The notes under the pieces: generated by a model
The model's input: only the letters and a program-made list of their open reading frames with translations
What the model was told of the DNA's origin: nothing
Database searches by the model: none
Made by a program: the position numbers and the translations under genes
DNA from: Clostridia bacterium
GTDB lineage: Bacteria; Bacillota; Clostridia; Oscillospirales; Acutalibacteraceae
Assembly (NCBI GenBank): GCA_017436285.1
Contig: JAFSDL010000036.1
Span: 1 to 41,031, forward strand
Reading direction: 5' to 3'
Length of the DNA stretch: 41,031 nt
Part shown: piece by piece, positions 15,784-23,424 of the stretch
Position numbering within the stretch: the stretch's first letter is position 1
How the letters are laid out: every line of letters begins with the position of its first letter

Positions 15784-17733
15784 TTAAGCAATTGCTTTTT
15801 TATGTTTTTTTCTTGTTAAAAGCTGAATAACAAACATTACTCCAACAAGTCCGAGACCGATAGCATCTGTTACAATACCGGGGTATATAAGTAATAAACC
15901 GCCTACAATACTTATAATTCTTTCAAACAAATTCATCTTGTGTAAGAAATAGCCTTGTAATGCAGCCGCAACACCAAACATACCGATAAGTGAGGTAATG
16001 CAGATTAAGATAACCTCAGGTACAGTTGTGTCAATGAAAAGCATTGCAGGATTAAGTGCGAACACATAAGGAACAATAAATGCGCCGATAGCAAGCTTTG
16101 TTGAGGTAAGTGCCGTTTTCATCGGGTTTGCCTGAGCAATTGCAGCACCTGCATACGAGGCTAACGCAACGGGAGGAGTAAGGTCTGCAACAATACCGAA
16201 ATAGAAAACGAAGAAATGAGCCGCCACCATAGGAACGCCCATCTGCACAAGAATAGGAGCACAGGTTGCTGCCATAATGCAGTAGTTTGCGGTTGTGGGA
16301 ACACCCATACCAAGAACAATACAGCAAAGCATTGTTAAGAAGAGGGCAATAATAATCTTGTCGCCTGCTAAAGCAATAATGCCGTTAAAGAGCATAAAGG
16401 CAAGTCCGGTAACACCTATGATACCTGCAATAATACCTGCAACACCGCAAGCTGCGGCAACAGTAATCATACCCTGACCGCCTGCTGCAAGAGCTTCAAG
16501 AATTCTCTTGGGTGTAATACGATGGTCCTTGTTGAACAAGCTTACAACAATTGCAACAACAATTGCAATTGCAGCTGCATAAGCAATTGAACGGGTGCTT
16601 GTACCAACAAGATAAATAAGAAGTATCAATGGCAAAAGCAAATATGTCTGTTTAAGTAAGGGCTTTAGGCGAGGTAACTCTTCCTTGGTAAGACCGCGAA
16701 GACCTTCTTTTTTAGCCTCTAAGTGAACCGTGATGAAAACACCGGCAAAATATAACACAGCAGGTAAAATTGCTCTTACAACAATGTTTGAGTAGGGGAC
16801 ACCGACAGTTTCTGCCATAAGGAAGGCAGCCGCGCCCATAATAGGGGGCATAATCTGACCACCTGTTGAAGCGGATGCTTCAGCCGCAGCAGCAAACTCG
16901 GGCTTGTAGCCGGTTCTTTTCATAAGGGGAATTGTAACCGCACCTGAGCCGACTGTGTTAGCAACAGATGAGCCTGAAACCATACCCTCAAAAGCAGATG
17001 CAACAACCGCAACCTTTGCAGGACCACCTGAAAAACGGCCGACAAGTGCATTAGCGATTTTAATAAAGAAATCGGCAATGCCTGTTCTTTCAAGGAATGC
17101 ACCAAAGATAATAAACATAACAATATATTTGGAGCAAACATTGATTGGTGTTGAAAGAATACCTTCCTTTGAATAGAAGAGAACTCTGACATACTCAGTT
17201 ATACGGGCAAACATATCGGGATTTGTTGAGCCCCAGATGAGAGCATAAACCAACAATACGCCTGCCACACATAAAATCGGTAATCCGACACTACGGCGAC
17301 AAAGCTCAATAAGGCAGATAATACCGATAATACCAACAGTAACCTCAACGGGTGTGATTTTAAAGCGGGATACGATTTCTGTTGCGTTTGCGCAGAAGTA
17401 AAGGAATGCGCCCGTACCTGCAAGCATAAGAATAATATCATACCAGGGTATATAGTTGGTTTTCTGCACACCTTTTTTAGCAGGGAACACCATATAACCT
17501 ATAAAGATTATAAAAGCCATAAAGGATGTAAGGCGTACCTCATCAAGCCAGGTTGCAAATAAGGTTACATAAATACAAAAGATTGAAAAAGCCGCAAGAA
17601 TGCAAGTAACAATTGTTTTGGGAACACCCTCCCAGACACGTGTGTTAGACTCGCGGTCAAACTTTTTCATAACGTCCTCAAGATTCATAGGCTCCTGAGT
17701 TTCAGGAGCTGTTTTTTTCTTTAAAAACGCCAT
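15784..17733 (-). CDS. TRAP transporter fused permease (DctQM fusion)
   Basis: 649 residues with about sixteen to eighteen hydrophobic segments. The N-terminal part (residues ~40-200) corresponds to the small DctQ-like subunit and the rest to the large DctM-like subunit, as in fused permeases that serve TAXI receptors. The segments 'GTGAFLYFC', 'ASAFEGMVSGSSVANTVGSGAVTIPLMKRTGY', 'ASASTGGQIMPPIMGAAAFLMAE' and 'GMGVPTTANYCIMA' are characteristic. Start at 17733 follows AAGGAGG. It is driven by an ion gradient, probably Na+. The receptor gene lies immediately upstream. Substrate unknown; given the neighbours, an organic or sugar acid is plausible. Confidence 0.95.
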   Translation of the reverse strand: MAFLKKKTAPETQEPMNLEDVMKKFDRESNTRVWEGVPKTIVTCILAAFSIFCIYVTLFATWLDEVRLTSFMAFIIFIGYMVFPAKKGVQKTNYIPWYDIILMLAGTGAFLYFCANATEIVSRFKITPVEVTVGIIGIICLIELCRRSVGLPILCVAGVLLVYALIWGSTNPDMFARITEYVRVLFYSKEGILSTPINVCSKYIVMFIIFGAFLERTGIADFFIKIANALVGRFSGGPAKVAVVASAFEGMVSGSSVANTVGSGAVTIPLMKRTGYKPEFAAAAEASASTGGQIMPPIMGAAAFLMAETVGVPYSNIVVRAILPAVLYFAGVFITVHLEAKKEGLRGLTKEELPRLKPLLKQTYLLLPLILLIYLVGTSTRSIAYAAAIAIVVAIVVSLFNKDHRITPKRILEALAAGGQGMITVAAACGVAGIIAGIIGVTGLAFMLFNGIIALAGDKIIIALFLTMLCCIVLGMGVPTTANYCIMAATCAPILVQMGVPMVAAHFFVFYFGIVADLTPPVALASYAGAAIAQANPMKTALTSTKLAIGAFIVPYVFALNPAMLFIDTTVPEVILICITSLIGMFGVAAALQGYFLHKMNLFERIISIVGGLLLIYPGIVTDAIGLGLVGVMFVIQLLTRKKHKKAIA

Positions 17734-17771
17734 AAGAAGCCTCCTTTTTCCGTGAGTGATAAAATAATTTT

Positions 17772-17794
17772 GGCTGCAGCATTTAACTGCAGCC
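17772..17794 (-). other. Hairpin between TAXI receptor and permease genes
   Basis: Perfect GGCTGCAG / CTGCAGCC stem with a 7-nt loop in the 87-bp gap. Such hairpins commonly protect or partially terminate the receptor message so that more receptor than permease is made; that role is inferred here. Confidence 0.65.
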
Positions 17795-17820
17795 AAGCAA
17801 AACAAACAGTTCAGAAAAGA

Positions 17821-18801
17821 TTATTCTGTTTCTACAGTAACACCTTTTTCGCTGAAATACTTAGCAGCACCTGCGTGGAAGGGAACAGTCATACCGCTTG
17901 TAGCATTTTCGATTGAAAGCTCTGCACCCTTTGCGTGAGCATCTGTGATACCATCAATATTATCAAAGATAGCCTTTGTGATGTTATAAACATCATCCTC
18001 TGTTGCAGATGCGTTTACGATTAAGGTAGCCTTAACTGTAACAGTTGTTACATCCTCTTCCTGACCCTCGTAAGTGTTTGCGGGAATTTCATAAGTTGTG
18101 TAGAAGGGGTTTGCCTTCATAAGCTTGTCAGCAATATCACCATCAATGGGGATGAGATATGCGCTTGCAGTTGCGCAAAGCTCCTGAATAGCGGGAGTGG
18201 GAGCACCTGCAACAACAAATGCTGCATCAATTTTACCGTCCTTAAGAGCATCTGCGGAATCAGCAAATGACTGATACTGAGGAACGATATCTGATTCCTC
18301 TAAGCCTGCAGCGTTAAGAACATCAATTGCGTTAAAATAAACACCTGAGCCTGCAGCACCGATGGAAACCTTTTTGCCCTTGAGGTCCTGAACAGTTTTG
18401 ATGTTTTTGTCCATTGTTACAAGCTGAACTGCCTCTGCATACAAACCACCAATAACTCGGAATGAGTCAATTTTGCCTTCCTCCTGGAATGCGCGGGAGC
18501 CTTCCCAAGCATAAGACATAACGTCAGACTGAACAGTACCAAGCTGATAGTTGCCTGTATCGATACCGAGAATGTTTGCCTTTGAACCATCAGTAGCAAC
18601 AACATTAACTGTGACACCGGTTGAAGTTTTAATCTGGTTACCAAGAATTCCGCCGTAGCCATAGTAAGTACCTGCTGTACCACCTGTACCCATTGTCATA
18701 GCGGTTGCACCCTTGTTAGTATCAGCCTCACCATTGCCGCCACATGCTGCTAATGAAAATACCATTGCCAATACCATTAAGATTGCGATTAAGCGTTTCA
18801 T
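17821..18801 (-). CDS. TAXI-family TRAP solute receptor lipoprotein
   Basis: 326 residues. The signal peptide ends in lipobox SLAAC (Cys20). The mature start 'AMTMGTGGTAGTYYGYGGILGNQIK' is the typical beginning of TAXI receptors, followed by 'GSKANILGIDTGNYQLGTVQSDVM', 'VQDLKGKKVSIGAAGSGVYFNA' and a C-terminal 'ATSGMTVPFHAGAAKYFSEKGV' region that fits the family. In a Gram-positive cell it is anchored outside and delivers solute to the fused permease encoded next. Start 18801 has a strong AAGGAGG. A consensus promoter lies 65-95 bp upstream, so it is the first gene of the TAXI-TRAP(-esterase) operon. Confidence 0.95.
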   Translation of the reverse strand: MKRLIAILMVLAMVFSLAACGGNGEADTNKGATAMTMGTGGTAGTYYGYGGILGNQIKTSTGVTVNVVATDGSKANILGIDTGNYQLGTVQSDVMSYAWEGSRAFQEEGKIDSFRVIGGLYAEAVQLVTMDKNIKTVQDLKGKKVSIGAAGSGVYFNAIDVLNAAGLEESDIVPQYQSFADSADALKDGKIDAAFVVAGAPTPAIQELCATASAYLIPIDGDIADKLMKANPFYTTYEIPANTYEGQEEDVTTVTVKATLIVNASATEDDVYNITKAIFDNIDGITDAHAKGAELSIENATSGMTVPFHAGAAKYFSEKGVTVETE

Positions 18802-18865
18802 AAATTTTCCTCCTTTAAAAGACATAAACAATTTCAACAAAACCATTTATGTTTGCAATAAAAAT

Positions 18866-18894
18866 ATTATACAATAGTTAAAAATATTTTGCAA
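18866..18894 (-). promoter_or_regulatory. Promoter of the TAXI-TRAP operon
   Basis: On the minus strand: TTGCAA (18894-18889), a 17-bp spacer, TATAAT (18871-18866). Both hexamers are near consensus. It lies 65 bp before the start codon. Confidence 0.75.
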
Positions 18895-18943
18895 GAGGAA
18901 ATTGTATATAGAAAACGAGACAAAATATTTTTGTTGTTTTGTC

Positions 18944-18972
18944 TTGAAAATAAGCGATAATATGTTTATAAT
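18944..18972 (+). promoter_or_regulatory. Sigma-A promoter of tRNA-Arg
   Basis: TTGAAA (18944-18949), 17-bp spacer, TATAAT (18967-18972), ending 14 bp before the tRNA. It is back to back with the TAXI-TRAP promoter. Confidence 0.88.
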
Positions 18973-18986
18973 AACTAATTGTATTT

Positions 18987-19063
18987 CCGTCCATGGCGCA
19001 GTTGGATAACGCAGCAGATTCCGATTCTGAAGAACGGGGGTTCGAATCCCTTTGGGCGGGCCA
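18987..19063 (+). tRNA. tRNA-Arg (anticodon CCG)
   Basis: Acceptor CCGTCCA pairs with TGGGCGG (one G-U), discriminator G, encoded CCA. The anticodon loop TTCCGAT gives CCG (19021-19023), reading CGG. The T-loop is TTCGAAT. The 27-43 pair of the anticodon stem appears mismatched (G-A). Flanked by its own promoter and terminator. Confidence 0.95.
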
Positions 19064-19070
19064 AAAAATC

Positions 19071-19096
19071 CGACAAGTTTCGACTTGTCGATTTTT
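19071..19096 (+). terminator. Intrinsic terminator of tRNA-Arg
   Basis: CGACAAGT-TTCG-ACTTGTCG, preceded by an A-run and followed by T5, eight bases after the tRNA CCA. Confidence 0.92.
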
Positions 19097-19101
19097 CATT
19101 T

Positions 19102-19160
19102 ATGTCCGCAGGACATAACTTCGTTACGAGCGAAGCGAGTACTTCATTTGACAGATAACG
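19102..19160. repeat. Short hairpin array after tRNA-Arg
   Basis: ATGTCC-GCA-GGACAT (19102-19116), linker 'aacttcgt', an imperfect TACGAGCGAAGCGAGTA palindrome, then linker 'acttcatt'. The linkers are the reverse complement of the 'aacgaag/aatgaag' linkers in the array after tRNA-Leu, and the stems are again different. Confidence 0.7.
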
Positions 19161-19181
19161 TAAACACAAAAATAAAGGGGC

Positions 19182-19208
19182 TGTAAAAAAACGACAAGTT
19201 TTTTTACA
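19182..19208. other. A7/T7 hairpin upstream of the transporter-LRR operon
   Basis: TGTAAAAAAAC / GTTTTTTTACA, a perfect 11-bp stem with loop GACAA, flanked by AAAGGGG and TCCTCTTT, which can partly extend the stem. It could act as a bidirectional terminator closing off the tRNA unit. Confidence 0.6.
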
Positions 19209-19334
19209 TCCTCTTTTGTTCAACTCTAACAAGAAACCGATAAAGTATTCTACATCCTAAACGGTTTTTCTTCATTGTTATTTGAACTTATTTATGATAA
19301 AATTATTTTATTATATGGAAAAGGAGGAATGTTT

Positions 19335-21104
19335 ATGGGTAAAGGTAGCATCAACTCTGCAGTTGATAAGGTCAAATGGTTTGCCGGTGAAATTAAAGAC
19401 CATTGGAACACTCCTGCAGAGGGTAAATATGTTCCTTATAAGGAATATAAAGATGTTGTTATTGGTGTTGGTGCAAACTATACAGGTTCAAAAACACTTG
19501 AATATATCGGTTTCTGGTCAAGCTGTTTCCTTATTATGCACCATTATAAATTACCTTATCTTACATTCTCGGTTATCGGTCTTCTGAATATGCCTTTGGG
19601 TTATATTTCAGCTCTTATCTGGTGGTATGTTTGCGATAACTTAGGTTTCTTACCTAAAAAAACCGAAAGAAAGGTTTATTTAGTTTACGGTCTTATGATG
19701 GCGTTTGGTATTTCAACGCTGTTGTTTGACTATTCGATGCTGTTTAACCAATCGGGCTCGTTTATTACTATGCTCAACAGCTTTGAGGGAATGAATGCCA
19801 CGGCGTGCTTCAAGACCTTCGGTACTCATTTCCTGTATACAGGTTGGGTTGGTGCCCGTAATATTTTCTGGCGTAAAAAGCTTATTCCAAAATACGGCAG
19901 ATATAAATACAGCCTTTACTGCGATGTTATTCCAAAAGCTATAATGGTTATTCTTATCGGTTGGCTTCCTGTTTATAATATCGGTGATGTTGCAACAAGA
20001 GTCTGGGTTGCAAACCTTTTATTTGCTACATATAATGTGTTCGGATTTGGTAATGTACTTGAGGAATGCTCAAAGAGAATCAGTCCCAATCTTCAGGAAA
20101 GAATTCTTGTCCGTAGCTATCCCGTTAAAATTTCACATATCTTTAACTCCATTCTTGCTATTATTCTTCCTGCCATAGTCGGTATGCTTCGTCACGAATG
20201 GGCAGATATCAATTTCTACAGATGGGTTATTCCGATTACATTTATTATTTCTGCTGCGTTCACAATGGGGCTTTCAGGCAGAATTAAGGAAAGAATTCCT
20301 CAGCCGCCCATTGAAAAGAAGGTTCAGATTAAATTCTGGGATGGTATGCTGGGTGTTCTGAAGAATAAATATCTTCTTATCAATACCATTGTTGGTCTTA
20401 TTGACTCTCTCGGTAACGGTATGCTTCCCTTTGCAACAATTCTTTATTTCTACACCTTCCGTCTGAGCGGTCTTCCTTATTCATTGTTGGTTGCCCTCAT
20501 TTCCTTTGCGGGTACACCACCTGATTTGTTATCACCGTATTTCCTCAAGAGATTTTCATATAAGCAGATTATGATTTTCTATCAGCTGAGTCGTGCAATA
20601 GGTAATGTTATTATTGCAGTTTCAATGTGGACCTTGGGTGATAACCTTGCCCTTTGCGGAACAATCTGTGTTGTTGTTCTCTTCTTTATGGAAATGACAA
20701 AAACAGTTCCCACAACCGCAGGTCACGATATGGGCGTGCGTATCGGCGACTATCAGATGTATTTGTCAGGTGAGCGTCTCGAAAGCTTTGCAGGTATTTT
20801 CGGTTGGTTTACAGGGCCTATCACATCCTTTGTCGGTCTTATTATTCCCATATTCCTGCTTAAATACGGCTTCAACAGTAACTGGGAAATCCTCTTCTTT
20901 GATGGTTCAAGAAGAAACATTGTTGTTGTGCCCATAATTGTTGATGCAATCGGCTTCTTCCTTATGACAATCCCGTATCTCTTCTGGGATTATGATAACA
21001 AGAAACAGAATCTTGTTATGGAGGTTCTTAAGCGACGCGCCGAGGTAACGGAAAAGAAGGCTGTTGAAGAAGGCACTTCCGTTTCCGGTGGCTATAAGGG
21101 TTAA
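19335..21104 (+). CDS. MFS-type (GPH-like) membrane carrier, 589 aa
   Basis: A large polytopic protein with about twelve hydrophobic segments after a ~55-residue cytoplasmic N-terminus. 'DYQMYLSGERLESFAGIFGWFTGPI' in the second half matches the helix 10-11 'DY..Y.TGERxE' region of GPH-type symporters, and the overall length is somewhat above theirs. The loop 2-3 signature is poorly conserved, so this is a divergent branch. ATG 19335 follows AAGGAGGA; the in-frame upstream start has no ribosome binding site. It is the first gene of a tight pair with the LRR protein (14-bp gap). Substrate unknown. Confidence 0.8.
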   Translation: MGKGSINSAVDKVKWFAGEIKDHWNTPAEGKYVPYKEYKDVVIGVGANYTGSKTLEYIGFWSSCFLIMHHYKLPYLTFSVIGLLNMPLGYISALIWWYVCDNLGFLPKKTERKVYLVYGLMMAFGISTLLFDYSMLFNQSGSFITMLNSFEGMNATACFKTFGTHFLYTGWVGARNIFWRKKLIPKYGRYKYSLYCDVIPKAIMVILIGWLPVYNIGDVATRVWVANLLFATYNVFGFGNVLEECSKRISPNLQERILVRSYPVKISHIFNSILAIILPAIVGMLRHEWADINFYRWVIPITFIISAAFTMGLSGRIKERIPQPPIEKKVQIKFWDGMLGVLKNKYLLINTIVGLIDSLGNGMLPFATILYFYTFRLSGLPYSLLVALISFAGTPPDLLSPYFLKRFSYKQIMIFYQLSRAIGNVIIAVSMWTLGDNLALCGTICVVVLFFMEMTKTVPTTAGHDMGVRIGDYQMYLSGERLESFAGIFGWFTGPITSFVGLIIPIFLLKYGFNSNWEILFFDGSRRNIVVVPIIVDAIGFFLMTIPYLFWDYDNKKQNLVMEVLKRRAEVTEKKAVEEGTSVSGGYKG

Positions 21105-21118
21105 GGGGGGTGAGTTGA

Positions 21119-22333
21119 ATGAGTAAAAAAGAAAAGAAAAAGGTTAACGATTGGGGAACTGATGTTCATCTTGATATTCCCGAGGATGAAATATGGACAT
21201 ATCAGGTTCCGGGTCTTGCAGCACCTCATATCAACAAGCCCTATAAATACTATACTTTAAAAAAGATAGTATTTGTTCTTGTTATTATTGTTGCAGTTTC
21301 ACTTTCAATTTATTTCAGTGTCCTTGCCTTGCAGAACGATACATTTGAATATACCGATACTGCAAATGGTATTGAGTTTTCAAAATTCAGTAACACAGGC
21401 TATCTGTATGAGCTTGATATCGACTATGTAAGCGATATTGAATATATTCCCGGTAATAATGACCCTAACACCAATTTCAAGGTTGTTAAGGACACAACAA
21501 AGCCTATTACATCTGTAAGAGAGTTCACTTTGAATTGTGATGATAAAATCACAACCATCAGAATCGGTGCAAATGTAACCGATATTGATGCAAAGGCGTT
21601 TTATTCCTGCTGGGCTTTGCAGAATATTGAGGTTGATGAAAATAACCCCAATTACTGCGATGTTGACGGTGTTCTTTATAATAAGGATAAAACCGAGGTG
21701 CTTTGCTACCCCTGTGACCACGATGAATATCTCCGTCAGAAATACGGTTATGAAAAAGAGCTTTATAAGGATGAGGTAACTCCTGAATATGAAAGAGATA
21801 TTCAGACCTATGTTGTTCCCTCAACAGTTGAAAAAATTGCTGAAATGTGCTTCAACTATGCAAATCTTCGTGTGATTTATTTACCCGAGGGCTTGAAGAC
21901 GGTTGAAACCCTTGCAGTTTTCAAGCTTCACGAAAAGGTTGACCAATGGGGCACAACTCCGTCACTTACAAATATTTATACCTATAAATCAGATAAGGTG
22001 ACAAGCACTCATTTCACAAGTGAAAAGAAATTAGGAGAGGTTTATAATTCCTTGCCCGAGGGTCTTGAATTTATCGGCTCAGATGCCTTCAGCTATAATC
22101 AGGCTCTTTCTTATGTATATATTCCCGAAAGCGTTAGCTATATCGGTCATCACGCATTCTGGGATACTGTTTATAAGGAAGATGGCGAGCTTAAGGGCGT
22201 AACAGAAATGTATGTTGCTGTTTCCGAAGAGGAGTTTGAAAGCCTCGAGGTTGGCGACGACTGGAAGCCTAAATATGACTATATGCTCTTCAAAAAAGCA
22301 GTAGAAACAGTTTTTGAGGCTAAAAGAAAGTAA
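21119..22333 (+). CDS. Membrane-anchored BspA-type leucine-rich-repeat protein
   Basis: 404 residues. A cytoplasmic ~55-residue start ('DWGTDVHLDIPEDEIWTYQVPG') is followed by one membrane helix (about 57-77). The remaining ~320 extracytoplasmic residues contain LRR_5/BspA-like units: 'ITTIRIGANVTDIDAKAFYSC.ALQNIEVDENNPNYCDVDGVLYNKDKTEVL', 'VVPSTVEKIAEMCF...LRVIYLPEGLKTV' and 'LEFIGSDAFSYNQALSYVYIPESVSYIGHHAF'. Such repeats typically mediate surface binding. It follows the carrier gene with a GGGGGGTGAG ribosome binding site that overlaps the carrier's end region, and the pair ends in a strong terminator. This suggests the LRR domain works with the carrier; that is inference. Confidence 0.85.
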   Translation: MSKKEKKKVNDWGTDVHLDIPEDEIWTYQVPGLAAPHINKPYKYYTLKKIVFVLVIIVAVSLSIYFSVLALQNDTFEYTDTANGIEFSKFSNTGYLYELDIDYVSDIEYIPGNNDPNTNFKVVKDTTKPITSVREFTLNCDDKITTIRIGANVTDIDAKAFYSCWALQNIEVDENNPNYCDVDGVLYNKDKTEVLCYPCDHDEYLRQKYGYEKELYKDEVTPEYERDIQTYVVPSTVEKIAEMCFNYANLRVIYLPEGLKTVETLAVFKLHEKVDQWGTTPSLTNIYTYKSDKVTSTHFTSEKKLGEVYNSLPEGLEFIGSDAFSYNQALSYVYIPESVSYIGHHAFWDTVYKEDGELKGVTEMYVAVSEEEFESLEVGDDWKPKYDYMLFKKAVETVFEAKRK

Positions 22334-22345
22334 TATAAAAAATAA

Positions 22346-22388
22346 ACAGGTGTATCAGAAAAATCCATTTTCTGATACACCTGTAATT
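22346..22388. terminator. Bidirectional terminator between the LRR gene and the glycosyltransferase
   Basis: ACAGGTGTATCAGAAAAT / ATTTTCTGATACACCTGT, a perfect 18-bp stem. The plus-strand copy is followed by AATTTT and the minus-strand copy by a T-rich stretch. Confidence 0.9.
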
Positions 22389-22399
22389 TTACTCACTGA

Positions 22400-23392
22400 T
22401 CATAAGTTTTTGTTAATCAACTTCAGCGAAAGGTTTATTATACGCATTGACAGAAATCCCCACGGACGATAGAGATGAGTATAAACATAGTCAAAAATTT
22501 TGCCGAAAAAATCTGTGCGGTTATGTTGGTATGATTTTGTAACTGTGCATTCCTTGGGTGTTTTATAAGGAAATAAACCACAACTTTTTAAATCCTTCAG
22601 ATAAGGTTTAGAAAACTTCAAAGGCATTTGTGTTAATGAATATAATCCGCCACAAAGATAAATTATAAGTCTGTTGGCGGTTTCTGTAGGATAAATGCCA
22701 TCATTTCTTTCGTAGTATTGCTGAACGATTTTTGCTTCAGTTATTGTAGATTGTGTTCTTTTTTGAGAAAAAGAATACGAATTATTGTTTGAAGCAGAGC
22801 CTGCAACGATTCTGTGGTAGTATACTAACAAATCAGCTTCGTAAATTTTGGGGTTACAACGAAAGCATTCAAAAAGATATAGTGCATCCTCGCCAAATAC
22901 TAAACCGGGGTAATAACGCAGATTGTTGCTATTTAAAAATTCCTTTTTAAAAATATTGCGCCATACTACACTGTCTTTCCAGGATTCTTTGGCTGCTTCT
23001 TTCGTGAATAACTCATCAATGCTTTCAAAGGTTTTGCTATTGATGATAATTCGCTCGTATTCATTAGTTTCGGCGATTTCTTTTATGTCGCTCAAGCAAT
23101 TTTCTTTTATTAAGTCATCAGAGTCAATACACCATATGTAATTTCCCTTAGCATGCTCTATGCCAACATTTCTTGCTACAGAAACTCCACTGTTTTGTTG
23201 GTCAATAACACGTACATTTGAGTGAGCAAGAGCATACTTGTTAAGAATATCAAGACTTGAATCTTTAGAGCCATCGTTAACACAAATAATTTCATATTCG
23301 TCCGATGGAATGTTTTGTTTTAATAAGGAATCAAGACATTCAGAAATATATTTCTCAGTATTATAAACCGGTACAATAAATGATAAAAACAT
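22400..23392 (-). CDS. Family 2 glycosyltransferase
   Basis: 330 residues. The GT-A fold starts 'FLSFIVPVYNTEKYISECLDSLLKQ', then 'YEIICVNDGSKDSS', 'GVSVARNVGIEHAKGNYIWCIDSDD' with the metal-binding D-S-D-D (about residues 93-97), and 'GEDALYLFECF' for the catalytic ED region. No C-terminal membrane anchor is obvious. It should transfer a nucleotide-activated sugar to a cell-surface polysaccharide or glycolipid. The ribosome binding site is weak (GGTGAAG). It follows comM by 32 bp and may be co-transcribed with comM and the YfhO gene, which also concerns cell-envelope glycans. Confidence 0.93.
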   Translation of the reverse strand: MFLSFIVPVYNTEKYISECLDSLLKQNIPSDEYEIICVNDGSKDSSLDILNKYALAHSNVRVIDQQNSGVSVARNVGIEHAKGNYIWCIDSDDLIKENCLSDIKEIAETNEYERIIINSKTFESIDELFTKEAAKESWKDSVVWRNIFKKEFLNSNNLRYYPGLVFGEDALYLFECFRCNPKIYEADLLVYYHRIVAGSASNNNSYSFSQKRTQSTITEAKIVQQYYERNDGIYPTETANRLIIYLCGGLYSLTQMPLKFSKPYLKDLKSCGLFPYKTPKECTVTKSYQHNRTDFFGKIFDYVYTHLYRPWGFLSMRIINLSLKLINKNL

Positions 23393-23424
23393 ATTGCTTC
23401 ACCTGAATTTGTTTATTTTTTCTT

